A stretch of DNA of 64,000 nt from Hofstenia miamia (Eukaryota > Xenacoelomorpha > Acoela). Of this stretch, positions 1 through 13,100 are shown in pieces (the stretch's first letter is position 1; the number at the start of each line of letters is the position of its first letter). Position numbers and translations under genes: made by a program. Under the pieces are notes generated by a model. It was not told the origin of the DNA, did not search any database, and saw only the letters and a program-made list of their open reading frames with translations. The DNA is taken from NCBI GenBank assembly GCA_004352715.1, contig SCFE01000111.1, positions 863,629 to 927,628 of the forward strand, given 5' to 3'.

Positions 1-1959
1 TGTTGGATTTTTGAAGGAATAAACACTTGTTACACAAATCAAATAGTTTTACACAAGCAAATTGATTCAAAAATCTTATAAAATGTGTTAAAATTTGGAG
101 ACAAAAAAACTGCTGTCAGTGCCGTTTTAGGCACAAACTTTCCAAATTTGTCGGTTAGTTGCTTTTTTCAGCTAATGAGAGCTTGTAGAATACTAGAAAA
201 TTGGCAAAGTTGGAAAGATTGTTCTTTGTGATTTTTAATTACTAAAATTCTGTTGCCTCAGCTGAACGATTTTGCTATTCAAAATTCATCAAACGTGCTG
301 AACGAGATTTAGGAGAAATGCACAGCTTTAGACAGTGCTTGAAATAATATTTCAAAGATTTGTTTGAAAACTTCGAAAACTTCTTATCTTCAGGTGATAT
401 TGTAGTTTGTGCATTTTTATAGTGACTTTGTTTGAGCGATTTTCTTCAATGCACCATTATTTTTTGTAGGATCGACTTCACACAATATATTTGAACATTC
501 AGAATGAATTAGATTATTTACGTTATATTGTTGACGTTGTTTGTAATTTATATTTTTGCCTATACTCATTAAATTTATTGCAATCTTAATTTTTACTGTT
601 CGCTAATGTACGAGACATTTGTTGAAACTTTATTTTTTGTCAAAATGATTCGTTAGTATGGTAAAATTGTCCTAAGCAAAAAAATTGGTAGTGCTTGTAA
701 AAACATTATAGTATTATTTTCTAGTAAAAATTGTATTCCATGAAGTTACAAATTTGTTCAGATTTATAATATTTCATATTCAGGCTAAGATTTCCCTAAG
801 TGAATTTAATCAGAAATCATGCAGAATTTTATGTATTTTGTCAACAGGAGTATATTCTATAGGAACATGAATATAATTATTTAATCCATACGTAGATAAG
901 AATATTGTTGTAAAAATCTTATGATTAAAAAATGTATAGAATTTCTGTTTCTCATAACTACAATCTTTGGAAAAGTGACGATGACATGTGGACTCTTAAA
1001 TTCTTTTATATTTTTTGTGATGTGGCACATAATAATAATGAACATATTATTATGAAGAAAACGATTTTTTGAAGAATCTTTATTGCTTGCTGAGAACCAT
1101 ATTAAAAGTAATTTTTAACAACTAAAAATCAAGAAAAGTGTTTGAAATGCTACCCTTGCTACCAAATTTATAGATAAGGGTGTCCCAATATCATCAAGTG
1201 TTCTATATATTTTTGAAATGTTCTGTTGCTTTATGTAGGTATTAATATGATATCAACAAAATGTTAGCAGAAGTCCGACACATGTGTTGCTTAAGACGTT
1301 CTGATAAAGCCTTAGAAAACTGCAGTTATACCTTATTTTGGACTTATGTATGTACAACAACACTAATATTCGACATGCTTAAATAACATTCAAACAGTTT
1401 TTTTCTAATTGCCAAAAATATATATCATACATAGATATTGGAGCACAATAGCCTAGGATTGAATAAAAATGAATTAAACTGTGTTGGGAATGTATAATTA
1501 AACAACTCATAAGAGAATAACAAATACCTGCACTTTCTAGAGTCGTTATTATTGCATAAGCATATCTTTTAAATTGAAAATTACTTTTAAATTTTTAACA
1601 AATTTGACATAAAACAACGGATTAATTAATGATAAAAATTTCGTGAATTTTAATAATTAAGTTTAATTATTAGATAAACCTGATTTCACAAAAAATACAT
1701 TTAATTCTTTTTTGATTTTTTCATGAACTTTAAATTTTGAGTAACAAGATCAAATTAAATTTCTTCTAAATGTGAAATCAGATCATTTTTCATTTAAAAT
1801 TAACCTTAATGATTTTAATAAAAATTAAATTTATGTATTGACTTTTGCTGTAATGTGCCATTTTAATATATTTTTTGATTCGCTATTAAATAAATTATCT
1901 AAAAGTTACATTCACAATTTCTAAAGCATACAGTTCAACACATGCAAACATGTCTTGTA

Positions 1960-2273
1960 TCAACAAAGCTCATCAAAAGATTTTTCTTGATGAAGAGCTC
2001 CAATTTTGATGGCTATGTAAAAATATGTTGATATAACAACTGCAACGATGAAGTAGAAAACTGCGAACACCCTGTCAAGAACGAGAGCTATGCGTTGCCA
2101 TTCGCCCTTATAGCCCTCAGCATCCCAATACGACTGAATACTTTGTTCTATTCTATGAATTGATGACTGCAAAAGATTAATATCAGTTTTCTCATCAAAG
2201 ATAGCGTTGATTCTGTTTGATTGATCTGAAGACGGTTTTCTGGAAATTGTCTGAATATTATTTCCATTAAATG
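1960..2273 (-). CDS. Receptor last exon: amphipathic helix, TM4 and stop
   Basis: The acceptor is AGTATTTTAG, in the phase left by 4533, and the stop TGA is at 1960-1962. It encodes a Ser/Asn-rich loop end and an amphipathic segment (INLLQSSIHRIEQSIQSYW). Then comes GEWQRIALVLDRVFAVFYF with IVAVVISTYFY as TM4, followed by 18 extracellular residues ending FDELC. The (D/E)-W-x-x-(V/I)-A-x-V-x-D-R-x-F motif before TM4 is diagnostic of nicotinic-type subunits. No clear AATAAA was seen just downstream. Confidence 0.9.
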
Positions 2274-3482
2274 CTAAAATACTGATTTAACCAAATATAC
2301 CCTAAAAGATAAGCAAGGTAGAATTAGTTTATTATTATTTTGAATGAAATGAACAAACAATATTCTATAAACAATGAACAGTTTATATTACATTTTCATA
2401 TAAATTCACCTGCAGCTTATAATATTTAATATAGCAAAATATAAAAGCAGGATAAACAAAAAAGTTTTAAGATCTTAATGAGTGAAAATTATTTATGATG
2501 AAGTCACAGATTACTTTGCAATGACCATGTTGATTTGTTCAAATTTAATACTTTAGGGTGGAATGTGTACCCAACCAAGACGATACAACTAACGCAAACA
2601 TTTTCGTTAAGGAATACAACTAATATTGTGCCACCGATGTCCTTTGCACACAACAGTAAATATTTTAATGCTGCAGATTTCTCTTTATAAGTTTGTACTA
2701 TCAGGTTTAAAAAATTATGAATAAGTTCTGAACTGAAATCATTTATTATTAGAAATTCTTGCAAGGCAATACTCAGATTATGATTTTCGAAATCAAAGAA
2801 AATTTAGTACTACCAATTAATTGTTGACCTTTATATTCAGGGTTAAGACAATTCTACAGCAATTTTTTCTGGGTCCGTTTTTCTTATTATTATTCTGTAC
2901 ATCTCAAGTAGAAAAAACGTTGAAGTTTTTAATAGAGTTAACACAAAATTGGGAGTTTGAAGTGATTTTATTTAAGAATTTGTCTACTTTCGATAAAAGA
3001 AAATTTTTTTTCGTCGGGAGAACGCATAAGTGTTAGAGCTCCCCACTCAATCGTCGGGTGGGCTATAATATAAGAGACAAGAACATTCCGAAGAGAATGT
3101 TGTGGCTTGTTCTTACTATGGGCCTAAGATTTAAACTATGTCTTAACAAAAAGATTAATATAATTATAAAAATATTTACCTAAGTAATAACGATATAGAT
3201 CATAATATGATTATTGGTTTGTTTTCATTTTATTCGATGTTTCGTATAAAATTTTCACTGTAAGCTACTTAATAGTATCATTGGCACGACGAAACATGTC
3301 TTATTTAAATGGTGCGCCTTTCCTTTAATTATATTCAAATTTCCAAAAATCTTTTTGTGTTAGACTAACATATCACTTCATCTAATTTTAATAACTTAAA
3401 TAGCGTAATAATAAGTTAAGGTGATTTCAACATCTGAAAATATTGAAATTTCAACTTGATTGCAACATATATATATATATAN

Positions 3483-4249
3483 TATGTCAATTTCTTTAAC
3501 AGGGAACGTCCATGATCCTAAAATATGAAAGAGATGCTAAAGATACGCTAACTTTTATAAAAAGCTTTCAAATATAATTTAAGAAAAAATTTCATATTTT
3601 TCTAATTACTAAACGGAGTTAGGCAATTTGCAAAGATTAATAGGTTTATTAAGGAAAAAATTAACGAAATAAAAGTACGATTTATTAAAATTAATAAAAC
3701 AGGCTAACTTATTTAAACAAGTTCTTATGGCTAATCTCTTATTAGTAAATTTAATAAAAAATGGTAAGACTTAATATACGAGATTTCTCCCAAAACTAAT
3801 TCATTCCAATTAAGTTTCATCGAGATTTAAGAATTTTATGGAAACTTAACATTAATATGGGGATGTGTACATTACCCTTACTTTTAAAACTAATTAGGTT
3901 CTGTCGCTCTGGTCATCCCGCAAATTTGATATCCACCGAGGCAGTTTTAGTACAACTATATGCCAGATTGTAAGTAAATATTCAGTCTAATAAAATTATG
4001 AAGGCAATTTTACCCCTAAGTACTGAAATAATAGGGCATAATTATGGTTATTTTATTGCATCCTTTCTCTATAAATAGTTTTCACATTAATGAATATATT
4101 TACCCTATAAAATTGCAAATTATTACTGTAACTGTGAGCTTTCTTTTACTAAAAATGTTTAGGAAATTATTAATTGTGGTTTGAGAGAATATCCTGAAAG
4201 GGAAAAGTGCTAGGAATTATGAACAGTAAAAAGGTATATATATATATAC

Positions 4250-4250
<1 letters not shown>
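3483..4250 (+). repeat. 768-bp dispersed repeat, copy 1
   Basis: Matches 15926-16695 along its whole length. By eye the only differences inside are one extra A in a run and the AT-rich ends. It lies in the last intron of the receptor gene, between TA microsatellites on both sides. No terminal inverted repeat, open frame or target duplication is apparent. It could be a non-autonomous element ending in a TA microsatellite, or a segmental copy. Confidence 0.9.
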
Positions 4251-4284
<34 letters not shown>

Positions 4285-4532
4285 AGTAGAATTGTAAGGT
4301 TGTCTTTAAAATTTTATACCATTGTTGAAAATGTTGATTACTAAGACGATTATAACATACTTACGTTTGTATTTAGTTAAATATCAGAAAATTGATCATT
4401 TTCAGCAAAAATATTTTGAAAGTACACAAGCCGTCAATTAATTATGCAAATGCAATTTTCCTGCTTAGATATGCAACTATACATTTTGTTCAAACAATGC
4501 TACAAATTTAAGTTTTACAAAAAATAACTTAC

Positions 4533-4835
4533 AGTTTGCTTGACAGTTCTTTGAGACCTCCACTGGCAATGTATCAGAATATTCCAAAACTGATGAGTTA
4601 TTTTTCAGAAGATACATACTTCTATTTACATTTCTTTTTGCATGCTTGGCGCATAAACTTCTGGAGCATTTTGCAGTGCACTCGGTGACAAAAACACATC
4701 TTGCTAAGACTTCTAAAATGGCGATGTGCAAAAGTTTGGGTACAGGTCGAGGAATACTGTGGTACATTGCCAACACAAACGCGTTGCAGAATATGGCGGA
4801 AGCAACACAACATATTTGTGTGAGAAAAAATTGAC
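4533..4835 (-). CDS. Receptor exon: TM3 and cytoplasmic loop
   Basis: A 303-nt exon, acceptor ATATGCCTAG, donor AACT|GTAAGT (consensus). It completes the Gly split at 8703. TM3 reads QFFLTQICCVASAIFCNAF then VLAMYH. After it comes the short turn SIPRPVPKLLH and the start of the intracellular loop, rich in Cys and basic residues (CTAKCSRSLCAKHAKRNVNR). The pattern Q-x-F-x-x-T followed by a hydrophobic helix, V-L-x-x-Y-H and P-x-x-x-P is the family TM3 and its exit. The last nucleotide pairs with the first two of the final exon to give Ser. Confidence 0.9.
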
Positions 4836-4869
4836 CTAGGCATATATTTTGTTGTACAATTTATAAATT

Positions 4870-7800
4870 ACTAATTCATAAATATATATTAATTACAGGG
4901 TTAGTATTAGTGTTAAACCTTGAGACTAGGATCTCTATACAACAAATATTTGCATGTCATATCAATATATTCTTCTCCGTTTTTTTAATTCTGTCGTCTA
5001 TATTTTTTTCAATTTTTTCAATTATTATTATAACTACTGTTGCTCCTAAAAAATCGACCTCTTTATTTTGTTAATTTTTAATTAAAAAACGTAATGTAAA
5101 CTAGATTCTTCAATAGTCAGTAACAGGTATTTGACAGATCATGCTTCCATTAATGATTATCAAAACCGAAAATCTGTTTGCCACAAACCAATATCTTTTA
5201 TCTAAATTTACATCAATTTTGTTTATTTCGAGCTAAAATTTAACCCAGAGAAATTATAAATTATGCAAAGAAAAGACTTTTGTCATAATTCCATTCTTTT
5301 GTTACATTTCTCAAGTTTCGGCTGCAAATGCATCGGCTAAGCATAACATGCCTGAAATGATGAAAACCTTATCTTTTTTCAGTGTAGAGAGTTTTAATAC
5401 ATAGTTAAATAAGAGTTTTTTCGAAACTCTTATCTCCTTCACAGGATGTTTAAAGGTTTGGAGGCACTGAGAGCCAGTCTGATAAGAATTATTAAATTGA
5501 TAAAAGAAGATATGTAACTCTTTGGAAATTCATTTTCATGTTGATAGCCAATGTGCTAACTATAAAGTAAACGAATTATGAAACAAAACATACATTAATA
5601 AATTTGAATACGAATCGATGTAAAAATTACGACTAAGAACACTTATTAAGATCCTCTATCCCGGAGTGTCTTCAGATTTTGGATATCTTTATTAGATCGT
5701 GAATTTTGAGAGCCCTGTTGGAAGAAACCAATGGATATGTATAACTTTATAACCAGACAATGGTGCTGACGTTGCGCAAATCGAGAATACTATTGTCTCA
5801 AGAAATAATTAACAATATTTATAATCAATGTCAACGAGAATACCAATGTTAGTGTGACGTGGGTTTACTCTCCAAAAAAATCAGCAAAACATATTGCATC
5901 TTAAGCGATTGCATTCCAAAAGAAAATTGGGAAACTAATATTATTATAGTCCCATGTTCTGTTGTCTTAAATATACAAGAGATATCTTTGTTTAAAATAT
6001 ATCATTTCAATTAACTTTTCTAAGGCTGAATTTAATAAATTTAGTTACGAGGCAAATTAAAAAACAGAAGACAATTTAAATATACAAAAAGTGTTAACAA
6101 AAGAAAATCATATTATATTTCTGTTTGTGTAACGTCTTTGTAAATTATGGAAGCATGGTGAGCATAGGCCCGCGAGTCCCACTGTGTAGAAACATATGAT
6201 CAACAAATATGATTAATGATCATGTTAATATAGAAAGCGGAAAGATAAAATAGTATTGAATTTTAAATTACTCTCACCACTGGCGGATATCTTCTAAATG
6301 ATAACCAATGAAAGGGAACACACATGTCATATCCTTCGAGGTGCTCTATAGCCTTACTTCAAATTTTAAGTTGCCACGACATAATTCTGACCTCTCTTTT
6401 AGCATATATTCATGTAAATGCATGCATTTTTGCGTAGTTCTCTTTTATTGAAAGCATTCTTTCTGCAGAAAACATAATTTAGAGGATAGCACAATTTATA
6501 CAAGTTTTGTCCAAGCTTGGGGCGAAATTTCCTTAATTCTATTGGTGCAAGTGAAACAATTTGCAGAAATTACTTTCAGAACGTACTGTAAATATTTAGT
6601 CATTTGCAAGGGTATAATCTTAAATCATTAACAAAATAACCTCTATGTAAATGTTTATACATTTCCAGGCCTAATACTGTATTTTAATACTATATTTTTG
6701 GACAAATTTTATTTATCAATAAGTAAGGTCAAACTTCCGAAACCAACGATATAAATTTATCAAGGAGCTGAATCTCTAATCGAATTAAACAAAGGAAGTT
6801 GAGCCTGCTTACACAAGTATACACCTTAGTATTTGGCCAAGGCAGCGCATTGTCCAAATACGCGACATTTTGTGTGCAATGAGATGAGTGGATTCAAGCC
6901 ATAAGTTAAAGCATAATGAAGCGTTATATTTAGGACAAGATATTCATTATCTGTAAGCATACAAATTCAAAGAAAAGTTTGTGTAAAATTTGTAAGCCAT
7001 TCAACTGTAGTCTTAATTTTGCTATTTCTGAAATAAATAAACTAAATAATCTGTAGCTAAATTAAATACTTCTGTCTGTGCTCTTTATGTATTCAATGTT
7101 ATTCATTCTTCATATTGTCAGATGGCTTAACATCACTATGGAGTTTTTATCAAATATTTAATATGAATAACCACTTAATAAAAATATGACAAAGGATAAG
7201 AGTAATTAATAATGCTATCATGTTAAAATACAAATCTGAAGGTTATCCAACTTTTAATAAGATTTGCTTGAGACAAAATGCATTTTAAATTTTACTAAAA
7301 TATAATACAGAAGAATTTAAATATTTTTGCCTTCTATCGAATATATATTACGGGTTTTTTACATCACATTACCATCAAAATTATTGAATGCATTTAAAAA
7401 AAGTCTTCAGAAAAAAATGACGCATTTCAAAGGCACACCTATCAATTGCAAGGGGGCCCTTAGGGGCAAGTTTTGAAATAAGCAACAATATCAAAGTAAT
7501 TCAATAGCATTAACCAAATAACTAGTTCATAACGTCTAGAAGCATTTGGCAAACCGTTTTACAATCTAAAGAAAATACGGTCTCGAAATTGGAATTAGTT
7601 ATCATGCAATTCGTCCCTCACCGAGCAATGTCAATGTTCCTGCAAAGTGTAGCATGGGTTTTCCAAAAATTTTCTCATTATGCGACAATCACTGTTCCAC
7701 GAATTTTCAAAAAACTATAGTTTAGTAGTCAAGCAATATTTTCACTAAATCCGAACAAGTCAAAATTCCTACTGAGGCTTTGCATTTGTGATTAGTAAGC

Positions 7801-8700
7801 CTGTTATGAAAATTAGGACAATTTAGTATTAACTCTATATTCATATACGATGACATTTGTTATGACGAATCTACAGGCTAACAAAACTATTTTAAGATTG
7901 AAGTTTGAAACAATTTATATTTAGGAGAAGAGGATTCAAAATAGAGTATTTCATAAATAATTAAGTGCGAATTAATTATGAATCATTAGAATATGATGAA
8001 TAAATTATTTTGGAAATGGATGGAATCATCTGATTCTTCAAAGATGTTTGAAACTTTCTATTTTGTTGTTCTTAAGAAAATTTAATATTTTTTAAATTTC
8101 GGATAATGAAAAAAATAATTTACTTATTAACTAAAATTATAAACTAAGCACTTCAATTACATCAATAGTATGGAAGATTTTTGCAAGTGTCTTGGATTCA
8201 CTCCAACTATGTTTTCAATTCAAAATATATCCAAGTTGTTGAAATTCAGCTGGACATTTAGACATATAAAAAATGATGATTGAATATGTAGATTTATGTG
8301 CAGATTAACATTTAGCCGGATATGGATTGGTTTTTGCTTTTAGCGTAACAAATTTTGCTGTTATTTTATAGTATGTAATTCTTAGAACATACCTTGGATG
8401 CTCCATTTCTGCATGGGGTCAAATATAAATATATTTCTATTCATTCACTGAAACATGTAAATTTTGTGAATTTATTTGCTATGCATCTTTATAATATTTC
8501 AGCTAATTAAAATCTACAGTAATAACTTTTATAAGAAACTATATAGCAAAGAAAGGATGAAAAACAAGCAATTAAATCCAGACTAATGCTAGATGCTAGC
8601 ATTTATGGTTTGAAAATATCCTAAACCAAAATCATTGAGCAATGCCTTCAACATTTCCTTGAAGGAACGCTATCTACAATTATTATAATAAGAAATTATT
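4870..8700. other. AT-rich intron, nothing supported
   Basis: Intron of the receptor gene between the TM2 and TM3 exons. I looked on both strands and found only short open stretches without recognisable motifs, splice-site context or repeats. Confidence 0.6.
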
Positions 8701-8702
8701 AC

Positions 8703-8809
8703 CCAAAATTGGAGTGGATTGGGAACTAGGTGGCATGTTTTCATTTATCATGACACTGTTGACTGCTAAAGCCAAGAGAATGGTGACGTTTAATGCAATT
8801 TTTTCACCA
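8703..8809 (-). CDS. Receptor exon: TM2 pore helix
   Basis: A 107-nt exon, acceptor AAACTTATTTAG, donor TTTGG|GTAATA, with 35 whole codons. It begins GEK (the cation-selectivity triplet at -2' to 0') and continues IALNVTILLALAVNSVMINENMPPSS. Leu at 9', Glu at 20' and Thr at 6' match nicotinic receptors. The 2' position is Ala instead of Ser/Thr, and 14'-15' are Asn-Ser. The end (STPIL plus a split Gly) runs into QFFLT of the next exon exactly as V-P-L-I-x-x-Y-F does in the family. Confidence 0.9.
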
Positions 8810-9942
8810 CTAAATAAGTTTAAGATAATTAAAGAAATACATTTTCTTTAATTATGTATTCATTTTTACTGATTAGATAAGAAAAAGTTGAATAAAACCA
8901 TGATATGAATGTGTAATTAAGTAATACAGAATTCCAACTAATATACATATGACGAAAATGGAACTTTCCGTTATAGCGAAAAACCCTGAAATTCATTCAT
9001 TTACATCATTATAAGATTAGCATTTTCGGTGTATTATAGCACAAATGGCAATTGAGGTATTTTGCATAAAAATATATCTAGTAGTAATAATTTTTTTCTC
9101 ACATTCATGGAATACTAAAGCACATCACTACAGAACTTTTGAAAGGAGATGTTCTTAGAGACACAGTATGATGATTTGTCTTACCTAAGGCATTTTTGAA
9201 AACCTAAGTTTCATAGTTGAAAATCGTAGTTCAACATAAGTCTTTTGCTATTGTTGATAAAGATCCAAGAAATATTACTTTCTTATAAATTTGGTACCCT
9301 TGAACTTCTAATATGTACTATTAATAAGCATTTAGTTTTAAAAAAATATTTTTGACTCCACTTCAAAAATATTAAAATGTCCCTTCGTTGACGTTTAACA
9401 ATGCGTAGTTCAAATCGATGATGAAATAGTTGTTTAGAACATACTGTACAACAAGTTAAAAAATGTCGTACGTTTTGAGAAGCAAAGTGCAAATAACTGT
9501 ATTGCACAACAATGATAAAAAATTGAAAATAAAAATTTTTTAATTAATGTTGTTCAACAATTGGGAAACTTGATGAATTCAAATATTATACTTGTCACTT
9601 TTTAAAATTAATAGGTTTCTTTCATTTTACAAAGTTGAAGGCGGAATTGGTTTAAGCTCATTAGCAACATTCTCCTAGTGCGGTGCAAGGCTGGGTATAT
9701 CTAGGTGTTTCCACAGTTGGTGGGAATTTATTATGTAATATTTACATTTTGCTTCAACATTGGAGTTTATTAGTAAATATAAATTCAATATGCCTTAGGG
9801 AATTCAACTATTAAGAAGGAAATTGGAACTATTAATCAATACTGACTTTGATAAAAAGTTGTCAAATATTGATAACAATATTGTCTATTACCTGTAATTA
9901 AGTTGACATTTAATTTTGAATTTCGTAAGCATCTATCGTCAC

Positions 9943-10099
9943 AAATGGCATTAAATATGAAACGACAGCTGCAATTCCTCGAAAGTGGCCGATGACATAC
10001 ATCATTTCAATGTGAACTAGCACTTTTGTAAAAAAGATTAGTCTAACACAGTGTAATTTCAAGTCGGGTGAGTTCGATTTATTTGTGATAATCACATTG
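9943..10099 (-). CDS. Candidate receptor exon: loop C, beta10 and first half of TM1
   Basis: A coding-looking, locally GC-richer open stretch that sits in the right order between the loop-F and TM2 exons. If it starts after the AG at 10100, it accepts the GG overhang from 15831. It encodes SPDLKLHCVRLIFFTKVL and then HFRGIAAVVSYLMPF. The Arg-to-Pro spacing (11) equals that of the beta10-TM1 R-x10-P in alpha7. Problems: loop C would be about 23 residues longer than usual. A better-looking acceptor (TTTTTTACAAAAG) gives the wrong phase. No donor with the phase needed by the TM2 exon is visible, and the 3' end given (before GTGACG) is a guess. The frame stays open to a stop at 9917. Confidence 0.4.
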
Positions 10100-10109
10100 C
10101 TAGTTATCT

Positions 10110-13100
10110 CGGGTGGTTAGACGTGCAATGTTTTCAAATGTGACAGATCACTCTTTAACCAATCACTAGTCTATCTGTAGCCTGAGATACATGGAGGCAG
10201 TGTAAACGTATTCAACTTTTTCCATACCTAATGTTCAAATAATGAGTGTTAGAAACGTATGGCAGTAACAACTAACCTCAACTATTTCGTTTTCTGAAAA
10301 TTGACTGCAAAAGTCACTTTCAGGTGCGGGATATGCATAATAAGATATTGTGAACCGAGTTGTGACCGGGCGGTAAGTTGAAACACAAGTGAAAAAAGTA
10401 ACATTTTTCTATCCTATAGGGTTTTTGGATTTTGGAAGTCTTCTTTGTTTATGAAATCATCAGAGATTTGATACACTGTGAAGCAAATAGTAGGATTCAG
10501 AAAGTAAGCGTTTGTTTGAGTAGTGGAGAGTATAAGATATTTACAATAAAATAATGAAAAAACTTGCAGAATTCAAGAGAAATATAAAATTTCAAACTTA
10601 ATAATAGATGCTAAGTTGGTCTAATTGAAATTTGAAAAAAGTTAGAAGTAAGAGGAGTACATTATAGAGTAGAAGTAAAGACCTACAGATTTTGAAGTAT
10701 TGAAGAAATATATTGTCATTTGTCAGATCAAAGTTGAAAGTCTTTTTATGTTTGTGGAAACAATCCGCATTATATCAGTAGTAGCATAGATAAGAATCTT
10801 AATGTGAAATTCAGTTGTGACACGATAAAAATATTGTTAATTCAAAAAAAGTTGGTCTAATTTTTACATGTGATTTTATACAACATATGGAAGAATTATT
10901 TTGTAAAGTGAACTACACTTGAAAAATGATAGCAGAAAGTGCTTACCTTTCACATGGAAGAAAGAAGACTGAGATAATGCAAATGAATATAAGAGAACTG
11001 GGGAAGATTATGTTCATTTGATAAAATTGAGGTCTTCTAACAAACTTTATTACGTAACACAACTCCACAAGTTCGGAAGAATAGCTAAAAGAAGGTAGTT
11101 ATTGATTTCTATAAATTTCAACAACAAAATTCTTAAATTTCAAATATTTGAATTTTCATAATAAATTACTACTAATAGAAAACGATTTTGTTTGTAATAT
11201 AAAAATAGCAAAAAATTGAAAACTTTTTTTTCAAATAACCTCATTAGGAATATCCAAATAAATGCATGGACAGATTTTCATATAAAATTTACGCTTTTGG
11301 CTTATTACTGCATATGTAAAATTGCATAAATATGCATTACTTAGCAATTCATTTACTTTAACTCTTAACTTCCAAGTTTTGAAAATTAAGTTAAATTTGT
11401 ATATTCTATGATTTGTCATGCTTTATGTATGCGCTGTGCAAGATAAGCTTGAATGATTTCAAAGCAAATGTACTCGGTAGATTCATTCAAAGAAACACTA
11501 TTTTGAAACCTTTGAAAATTCATCTCATTATCTTAAACAAGCTTATAAATGAATAGGGTAAATCTGATTAACTTATATATTTATTTTAGAATTGATATAA
11601 GATCATCAATGAAATCATCATTTACATGTTTAAATCTTAGTGAGAAAACGACTTTAACTTAGTACTTTAATTAAATTTGAAATATGGCAAATATTATTCA
11701 TCTTTATTCTGACAGGGATTTATTTAATTCCCCGAAAAAAAATCAAACATGGATTTTTTGAAAAAAAATATTTGAGTAGAGAAAGCACTCTGAGTACTGT
11801 ATGTACTTGATCTATAATCGGGAAATTTCAGCAACTGCATATTTTTTTGCCAGTTCGTCAAGATATTCAGATTCTTTAAAGTACAACAGCTTTGTAGTGG
11901 TGAAGCGATCAAATTTTACAAATCAAACAATTGACGAGGTTGCCGTGGGTGACTTGCCAATGTCAATATACAACCATATATATCCACATAAAGTTGAAAT
12001 CAACTTAGACTTCAAGCTTTCAATAGAAGATAGAAAGCACTCAATCAAATAAAATCTGATCTCAGCTCAATTGTCAAAAAATGGATATATCGCGTTTTGA
12101 AATCGAACTCATAATGTAATGTCAGATGCCTTCGTTTTCTATGATTTCTAATTTCCAGTTATTGTCTATTAGTACTCCAAGATATTTCACACATGTGGTT
12201 TAAGTAATTTCAGCATCACAAACATAAATTTCAACATTTTCAGTCAACTTTCTTTGTTCTTTAGATGAAAAGATGTTACATTGAGTTTTGTCAGAATTTA
12301 ATTTTAGTTATTACGAAATTATTAATTCTATAATTAATATTCAAATTTGAATACTTGCCAATATTTTGAACATTTTATTGCATAATTCTTTTCCTTGGAG
12401 TGTTAGTGTAAGAAAATAAGCCATTAAATATTTCAGATTGTTGGATATAATTATATCAATTGTAAGAGTAATTTATTGAATTATTAATTGCTAATGAGGG
12501 AAATATGTTGAGCAATTGATGTTCTGTTAGTTAATCAATGTGCCATAGTACGATTCATTATTCCATTTTCCAAATGCCATCGGTCTTTAATTTTCATTTT
12601 TTTGCGTTGACACCAATAAGTCGTTGTTACTATAAAGTGAACTGCAGTATTTTTGCAAAAAAAATTATAGAGCATGCGAATTAAGCAATTTTGACTTAAC
12701 TTTTACTTCAAATTAATTTATAACATAGATTTAATCGAGTAATAAACTTGGAATTCCCATTCCACAGAACTATTTGCAGTGTGCAATAAAATATTTAACA
12801 GAAACAACATATGTTAGTGGATTTCAAAGGCGGTTTTAGATGAACTCCCAGTTTTACTGATAGCAATAATGTTTCCCAACAATGATCATTTTAATTAGAG
12901 AAAGAAATTATCAATAGAATTTTTTACTTTATTTCAATTCAGAATAAATTTGATGCTAATTGCTAGAAAGTCGGAATGATTTAACAGGCAGTCCATCTCG
13001 GTATGCACAGCTGAGTGATTATGCGAACATTCCTTTAAGAAATTGTACATATATATATAAATTGACTTTTGCTTAATTGCTAAAGATTTGTTCAATTTAC

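Noticed and set aside
2504-2764. 86-codon minus-strand frame between receptor exons
   Set aside because: There are no receptor motifs, and the join 4533 to 2273 is already in phase, so an additional exon is not required.
6285-6375. Minus-strand open stretch with a locally normal GC level (GYDMCVPFHW)
   Set aside because: Only about 30 codons, no family motif, and it does not fit the phase or order of the receptor gene.
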